The translations under genes and the position numbers were made by a program. This document shows positions 15,001-18,238 of a stretch of DNA of 18,238 nucleotides, piece by piece. Below the pieces are notes generated by a model. It had not been told where the DNA came from, did no database searches, and was given only the letters and a program-made list of their open reading frames with translations. Source of the stretch: Deltaproteobacteria bacterium (GTDB lineage Bacteria > Myxococcota_A > JAADFL01); contig JAADFL010000148.1 in assembly GCA_013152945.1 (NCBI GenBank), positions 1-18,238 on the forward strand, written 5' to 3'. Every line of letters starts with the position of its first letter. Within the stretch, counting starts at the first letter, position 1.

Positions 15001-15872
15001 GACTCAAACTCGCAGATCTGGATGGAGACAATTACCCTGATGCAGTGGTGCCGAACTTCAATGACAATACCATAAGCGTGTGTATCAACAGTGCCGGGAA
15101 GATGTTCTCCTCGTGCCAGGCCTTCCAAATGCCGGTCAACAGCAAGCCCAAGTTCGTGGCCATAGGAGACCTTACCGGGGACGATAAACCGGACGTTGCA
15201 GCCGTCTCTTCGGGCAAGGTGGTTGTCTGGCAGAACGACGGTACAGGAGTTCTTTCCAAGAAGTCGGAAATAGATTCCGGCGATACGGACACGGTTGCAA
15301 TCGGCGACATAGACGGGGACAAGTTGAACGACCTGGTTGTACTCAGGGATGGATCTTCGGATTACCTCGACACGTTCATAAACCCCGGTGGCGGCGATTT
15401 CGACCAGGCAACGCCTGTTTCGCAGCGCATAGCAGTAACCAGCGTGGACCCGTCAGACCTGGTGCTCAAGGACACGGACAACGACGGCGACCTGGATGTG
15501 GTAATAACCACATATTCCGGTGACGAGTTGTGGGTCTTTAAAAACGACGGGTCCGGCGTGTACGATCCCGGGTCTCCGGTAAAGTACCAACTTGGTTCCC
15601 TTGGATGCTCGAACCCGTATCGCATGGCAATGGCCGATTTCGACAATGATAAAGATCTTGACCTTGCCGTGTTATGCGCAGAGTCCGACAAGGTGGCATT
15701 GCTGCGCCAGGACGCATCGAGGCTTACTGTCTTTCCGTACCTGGTTGACTCGGGCGCAGGGCCGGTATCCATCGGCATCGGCAAATTCGATGGAAACGAA
15801 TCACCGGACATCGCGGTAGGCGGTTACGACGGCAAGAACATCTCCATCATCCTCAACAACATGGGCCGTTGA
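12006..15872 (+). CDS. Cys-rich FG-GAP/VCBS repeat lipoprotein with MopE-like motif
   Basis: The start is the ATG at 12006 (1288 residues) behind AAGGGGGT. A lipoprotein signal runs to FFFGGC, with Cys29 followed by Ser, suggesting export and outer-membrane anchoring. After a ~150-residue N-terminal domain comes a MopE-type motif, VCDRLDNDCDLSVDEDF (near 184-200). About 320 residues of Cys-rich modules follow: two 55-residue units with CNDGLWCT/CDDGLWCT and two 75-residue units starting CGTHECP. From about residue 577 to the end are some 13 FG-GAP/VCBS units with Asp-rich calcium loops such as DYDSDGDLDLA, DMDGDNDMDLA and DIDGDKLNDLV, which should form one or two beta-propellers. The architecture is common in surface proteins of Myxococcota-like bacteria and suggests adhesion or binding rather than catalysis. 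The signal-peptide codons contain long T and G runs. Confidence 0.85.
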   Translation: MSKPGKPVLSYVFPAAFLAAAFLFFFGGCSPGNGNLSASDLAERLSKALKFEDGSEEDGAPPDPSDGSDMAAVLAVDLPSKIYGGQGFIIVIEVDAPSEDAARYARIGIDGYGERHYKTEAHMARWDPEQGRGTVVITANLLRDEKLYGQTFRLKAGLETLDGKVGRYKDFALNITGPCVSEDEVCDRLDNDCDLSVDEDFVDRFTECTLGDVSTGCQVRGLMDCSDDGTKLECKADLSAKNGRECNDGLWCTVGETCQNGQCTAGADRDCTAEDDDCNLGTCDEDTDSCVKKPKAGEATCDDGLWCTINDKCENGECKGQARDCSGSGDDCHPGACDDGNDTCVPGAAYADDSPCGNGGVCLGGICGTHECPEADTDLCSDDGTTLEHCAADAMGFRKKSTKEICSGETPFCHPTLLACVACVHNSDCNEGAGEICLQGKCGTHECPKVDDTRCNPAGDAIETCTTNTDGFRVWTQTETCTGGTPACDPSGPTCVECTSDDHCAIRAGGDTCENKACVCGAGGNECSGDTPACRESDHTCVECVAASDCSGFEVCGASNACGPLFPESRDYILWPADFEALAVEDVNMDGEPDVLAISIDSGLGVWFNNGGRLLNSAPTVYKVDPGGQMNQPTEMVTGDFNGDSAPDLAISDYGAPTFAAILMNDGTGKFSTSLKIDMNNDSFQRYEMGTGDLDSDNDIDLAVFDRCTDTGPTTRGVRVFLNDGDGTSFTEGGCYGDLGQALAMTTVDYDSDGDLDLALLNSTDYNVKFLENNGSAVFTVHESIPFDTADDMYVHDLNGDKLPDFVVTSWFHDNFTVCLNKDRINGDVAFDCTAYDVAPFKNPVAPVALDMDGDNDMDLAVPCSYGDGLLLFENNGLGGFTYVQTYVTGFRPRVVAQGNLDSDTLDIADLIVGCSSTDNSKLIHLRMFTGRSDGTFNGPAGTAEGGSAGYIDVADLDQDGDADVVYSERSNDKIVAFINQNGRLAMGFETTVGDEPTRLKLADLDGDNYPDAVVPNFNDNTISVCINSAGKMFSSCQAFQMPVNSKPKFVAIGDLTGDDKPDVAAVSSGKVVVWQNDGTGVLSKKSEIDSGDTDTVAIGDIDGDKLNDLVVLRDGSSDYLDTFINPGGGDFDQATPVSQRIAVTSVDPSDLVLKDTDNDGDLDVVITTYSGDELWVFKNDGSGVYDPGSPVKYQLGSLGCSNPYRMAMADFDNDKDLDLAVLCAESDKVALLRQDASRLTVFPYLVDSGAGPVSIGIGKFDGNESPDIAVGGYDGKNISIILNNMGR
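12068..12089 (+). repeat. Homopolymer tract T6-A-T9-G6 in signal peptide codons
   Basis: Six T, one A, nine T and six G lie consecutively inside the hydrophobic core and lipobox region of the lipoprotein signal peptide. A one- or two-base slip would shift the frame within 30 codons of the start and abolish the protein, the usual layout of a phase-variable contingency locus. It is also a place where sequencing errors occur. Confidence 0.5.
12741..13070 (+). repeat. Two tandem 165-base (55-residue) coding repeats
   Basis: The unit beginning CNDGLWCT at 12741 recurs as CDDGLWCT at 12906. Both units share the order DGLWCT, ExC/DKC, NGxC, RDC, DDC, GxCD and a final Cys. The copies have diverged in DNA, so this is an old internal duplication within the Cys-rich part of the lipoprotein. 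Confidence 0.6.
13104..13553 (+). repeat. Two tandem 225-base (75-residue) coding repeats
   Basis: Each unit starts with CGTHECP (codons at 13104 and 13329). Each contains a Cys-rich core ending in a TCVEC- or ACVAC-type segment followed by SDC or DDHC. A partial third unit may follow at about 13556-13690 (CGAGGNECSGDTPAC). This is the cysteine-rich stalk before the beta-propeller repeats. Confidence 0.6.
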
Positions 15873-15888
15873 CGCCGACCGTTCGGCG
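15873..15888 (+). terminator. Stem-loop directly after the lipoprotein stop
   Basis: CGCCGA, a CCGT loop and TCGGCG form a perfect 6-base stem immediately after the TGA stop. No T-run follows, so it is not a classical intrinsic terminator; it may stabilise the 3' end of the mRNA or act with Rho. Confidence is low. Confidence 0.35.
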
Positions 15889-16041
15889 GGTGCGATCCGG
15901 CCGTCGTACCGGCTTGTTTGCATGATGGTCCGAACTACGGTAAGAATTTATATTGGCATGTGTGGGTGGAGACCATAGAGCCTTGCTGTCCTTGTTCGTA
16001 GGAGCCGGGGAGTCTGCAGGCCGATTTTTTGGAGGTGTTAT

Positions 16042-16845
16042 ATGAAGCGAAGAAGGGCATTTTACAATGCCGGAATGCTTATGCTGATCCTGGCGTCATA
16101 TTTCTTTCTATTAGGCCGCAAGGGTGCCTGCGACAAGGACAAGATCGACACGCTCAAGAGCCCGGTGCAGGCGGTATGCACGGTCATGGAAGGCTCGGAC
16201 GGCGTAGTGCATGCCGATCTCACGCTAATCAGCACTCTTAACGGATCATCACGGTTTATAACAACGGCTACCAACGTGCAGCTTGAAGTCCCGGGTGGCA
16301 CAAGGCTCACCCTTGCGCAGGGTGCGGACGGGCACTATACACTTGACAGCAAAGCTGAAGCGCGGCTCGTGTACGAGCCCGGCGGAAATTATCTATTCAA
16401 GTTCGAACTGAACGACGAGGATTTTGCCGGCGACTATGCGGGTGATTACTTTGTGGGCGAAGTAACGGCTCCCGGATCAAAGCCTGAGAGCCTGACGGCC
16501 GCCCAAAGTACGCCCGGTCCTGACCACACATGTACCATCAAATGGAGTCCGGCCTTTGATTACGGGATATATACCGTGCGGGATGACACGGGCACAATTA
16601 CGGACTCCAACTGGGATTTCTCAAAACCCGAATTCGACGGCAGTAAGTGGGCAAGTCTGCTCAAACGTTCTCCGGCCGAGCACACGATCTCCGGCCAAGC
16701 CTTCAAGCAAAGTGGTAAATACACAATCAGCTATGCCGGTTGCAAGGCCACCGGCGGCTTCAACGTTGAGATGAGCCCCAAGTTGGGTGTGGGCTCGGGC
16801 TTTATCATTTGCTCAGAAATTTCGACCGGCCTCGTGGTGCCATAG
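16042..16845 (+). CDS. Exported protein of unknown function
   Basis: I do not recognise this 267-residue protein. It starts at an ATG four bases after a strong GGAGGTG (16031-16037). The N-terminus has a basic head (MKRRR) and a hydrophobic stretch to about residue 24, ending LLGRKGAC with Cys30. The region before the cysteine is not a good lipobox (Arg-Lys-Gly-Ala), so it could be a cleaved signal peptide, an atypical lipoprotein or a membrane anchor. The mature part is rich in Thr, Ser and Gly with alternating hydrophobic residues (DGHYTLDSKAEARLVYEPGG and FKFELNDEDF) and looks all-beta, possibly Ig-like. Several further cysteines are present (HTCTIKW, AGCKATG, IICSE). A weak promoter candidate is TTGCAT, 17 bases, TAAGAA (15918-15946). 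It sits between the Cys-rich lipoprotein and the VKOR-DsbA gene. Confidence 0.7.
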   Translation: MKRRRAFYNAGMLMLILASYFFLLGRKGACDKDKIDTLKSPVQAVCTVMEGSDGVVHADLTLISTLNGSSRFITTATNVQLEVPGGTRLTLAQGADGHYTLDSKAEARLVYEPGGNYLFKFELNDEDFAGDYAGDYFVGEVTAPGSKPESLTAAQSTPGPDHTCTIKWSPAFDYGIYTVRDDTGTITDSNWDFSKPEFDGSKWASLLKRSPAEHTISGQAFKQSGKYTISYAGCKATGGFNVEMSPKLGVGSGFIICSEISTGLVVP

Positions 16846-16928
16846 CAAAGGAATTACCCGATTGAATTCAACGAAAATTCCGAATATTGTTCCTGCCTGA
16901 TCGAAGCGGCAGCAATGGAGGCACGACA

Positions 16929-18125
16929 ATGGAGACTGCAGGTAGTGATATAGTATCGAGCAGCCGGGAATGCCAGCGGAATTGGAGGATTGCCTTCCTG
17001 GTGTTCTGCACCATGGGATTGTGCTTAAGTGCTGACTTGGCCAGGTTGCATTTGAAGGTGAACACTGATCCCGCCTATCATTCTTATTGTGCAATGAGCG
17101 AGAGGGTAAATTGCGAGACAGTTGCATCCAGCAGCTATTCCGTGTTCATGGGATTGCCCCTGGCTGTATGGGGACTGATCGGATATCTTGGTTTGGGCTG
17201 TCTCGCAGCCTGGGGACTTTCGAGGAAGAGACCGACCCAGGTTTGGCCGTTCGGCATGTTGGCCGTAATATCGGCCGTGTTCTCTTTGCTTGGGATAGTC
17301 CTGTTTTTCCTGTCCCATCTCGTCATAGGATCGATTTGCATCATTTGTACAGGCACGTACATCGTAAACTTCGCGTTGCTTTTTATTGCAATCATGGATC
17401 TTCGTTCAATGAAGATTGGCTTGGTGAAGGCAATCAGGGCTGATATTGGAACTTTTTTTTCTTCGCCGAAAAAACCGCTTTTTTTTGTAGGATCTATTGT
17501 AGCACTGTCGGTGATCCTGCTCATAGCCGTACCTCCTTACTGGAAAGTTGAACTCGACAAGGGCCCGGGTGGGCTCAAAGTAGGCGTTACCAAAGAAGGC
17601 AAGCATTGGATAGGCGCCGTCGATCCAAAACTGGTTATTATCGAGTTCAGCGATTACCAGTGCCCCCATTGCAAGCGGGGACATGCAGAGATGAGGGAAT
17701 TGTTGGAAAAATATCCAGGCAAGCTTCGCCTGGTTCACAGGAATTATCCATTGGATCACCATTGCAATCCGGTGATAGGAAGGCCCTTCCATCCATATTC
17801 ATGTCTTTACGCAAGATTGGCCTTTTGCGCAGGCAGGCAGAAAAAATTTTGGGAGGCGAATGATTATCTTTTCTCCAAGGGAATAAGGAGCAACCCTGTA
17901 TCGGTCGGCGAGCTGGCCAGGGCAATTGGCCTGGATGAAAACAAACTTGGTGAATGCGAACGCAGCGAGGAAGCGGCGAACGACGTTGCAGAGGATATGA
18001 AAGCAGGAAGGAATGCCAATGTCAGAGGCACCCCGACTTTTGTCGTAAATGGAAGGAGTTACCCGGGCCGGATACCGGCCTATGTTTTCACTCCCGTACT
18101 TGGACAGGACTTCGACAAGAAATAA
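16929..18125 (+). CDS. VKOR-DsbA fusion, disulfide bond forming enzyme
   Basis: The start is the ATG at 16929 (398 residues), with GGAGG at 16917-16921; an earlier in-frame start at 16887 lacks a site. The N-terminal ~160 residues form a four-helix vitamin K epoxide reductase domain with loop cysteines Cys54 and Cys62 (YCAMSERVNC), the conserved SSYSVFMGLPLAVWG segment and the quinone-side CIIC motif (Cys137, Cys140). A fifth membrane helix (about 183-204) leads to a periplasmic thioredoxin-fold DsbA-like domain with CPHC (Cys245, Cys248) and cis-proline loop RGTPTF (Pro369). The fused enzyme should pass electrons from folding proteins through CPHC to VKOR and then quinone, replacing separate DsbA and DsbB. 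It follows the exported-protein gene by 83 bases. VKOR with a thioredoxin-fold partner is a known arrangement in deltaproteobacteria, actinobacteria and cyanobacteria. Confidence 0.92.
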   Translation: METAGSDIVSSSRECQRNWRIAFLVFCTMGLCLSADLARLHLKVNTDPAYHSYCAMSERVNCETVASSSYSVFMGLPLAVWGLIGYLGLGCLAAWGLSRKRPTQVWPFGMLAVISAVFSLLGIVLFFLSHLVIGSICIICTGTYIVNFALLFIAIMDLRSMKIGLVKAIRADIGTFFSSPKKPLFFVGSIVALSVILLIAVPPYWKVELDKGPGGLKVGVTKEGKHWIGAVDPKLVIIEFSDYQCPHCKRGHAEMRELLEKYPGKLRLVHRNYPLDHHCNPVIGRPFHPYSCLYARLAFCAGRQKKFWEANDYLFSKGIRSNPVSVGELARAIGLDENKLGECERSEEAANDVAEDMKAGRNANVRGTPTFVVNGRSYPGRIPAYVFTPVLGQDFDKK

Positions 18126-18157
18126 AAATGTTATAAGAGTAATGGCTCAAACAGCTC

Positions 18158-18187
18158 TTGAACAAAAGGCGATATTGGTCCTATATA
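18158..18187 (+). promoter_or_regulatory. Candidate sigma70-type promoter of the last gene
   Basis: TTGAAC at 18158-18163 is followed by 18 bases and TATATA at 18182-18187, about 40 bases before the ATG at 18227. Hexamers and spacing are identical to those at 18-47. Its position between the end of the VKOR-DsbA gene and the next start suggests a new transcription unit. Confidence 0.42.
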
Positions 18188-18226
18188 TACAAAAATTGCA
18201 GCCGTGACACACTAGGAGGAAGTTCC

Positions 18227-18238
18227 ATGTTTCTGCGG
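18227..18238 (+). CDS. Start of a gene cut by the window end
   Basis: A strong AGGAGGA (18214-18220) precedes ATG at 18227 by six bases, and the frame is open to the window end (Met-Phe-Leu-Arg). Only four codons are visible, so no product can be suggested. Confidence 0.6.

Overview
The window reads as chromosomal DNA from a deltaproteobacterium in the broad sense (Myxococcota or a neighbouring phylum). This is an inference from gene content, not from a marker gene. The pointers are a Hanks-type kinase with an HRDISPxN catalytic loop, a TPR/double cyclic-nucleotide-binding protein, a secreted lipoprotein with a MopE-like motif and FG-GAP repeats, and a VKOR-DsbA fusion. There are no rRNA or tRNA genes, no transposase and no CRISPR array.

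Left part (1-5466, plus strand): a radical-SAM protein of the spore-photolyase-like group (101-1207), then a 420-base intergenic stretch rich in small inverted repeats. Next is a two-gene signalling unit: a TPR/cNMP-binding protein (1628-3013) followed after 9 bases by a Ser/Thr kinase (3023-4249) whose C-terminus looks like a ribbon-helix-helix domain. A MetE-core/UROD-like zinc protein (4387-5466) follows. It meets a convergent DUF4236-TPR gene (5463-6533, minus) at a shared TTAA that holds both stop codons.

Middle part (6858-11824, plus strand) is the most interesting. Three tightly spaced genes encode (i) an 864-residue fusion of CDGSH, divergent 4Fe-4S, CDGSH, Rieske and a complete thiamine-diphosphate enzyme of the pyruvate-oxidase/acetolactate-synthase fold, (ii) a three-rhodanese protein with a single active-site cysteine in CGTGWRAS, and (iii) an EgtD-type histidine N-alpha-methyltransferase overlapping (ii) by ATGA. 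Genes (ii) and (iii) match the anaerobic ergothioneine pair EanB/EanA: trimethylation of histidine to hercynine, then one-step sulfur insertion from polysulfide. The multi-cluster ThDP enzyme is not part of the known pathway, and its link to it is the main open question here.

Right part (12006-18238, plus strand): a 1288-residue lipoprotein with Cys-rich modules and about 13 Asp-rich FG-GAP/VCBS calcium loops, a short exported protein of unknown function, and a VKOR-DsbA disulfide-forming enzyme. A further gene starts at 18227 and is cut by the window end. The Cys-rich secreted protein and the nearby disulfide machinery make functional sense together. Two similar promoter-like elements (TTGAAC, 18 bases, TATATA) sit before the first and last genes.
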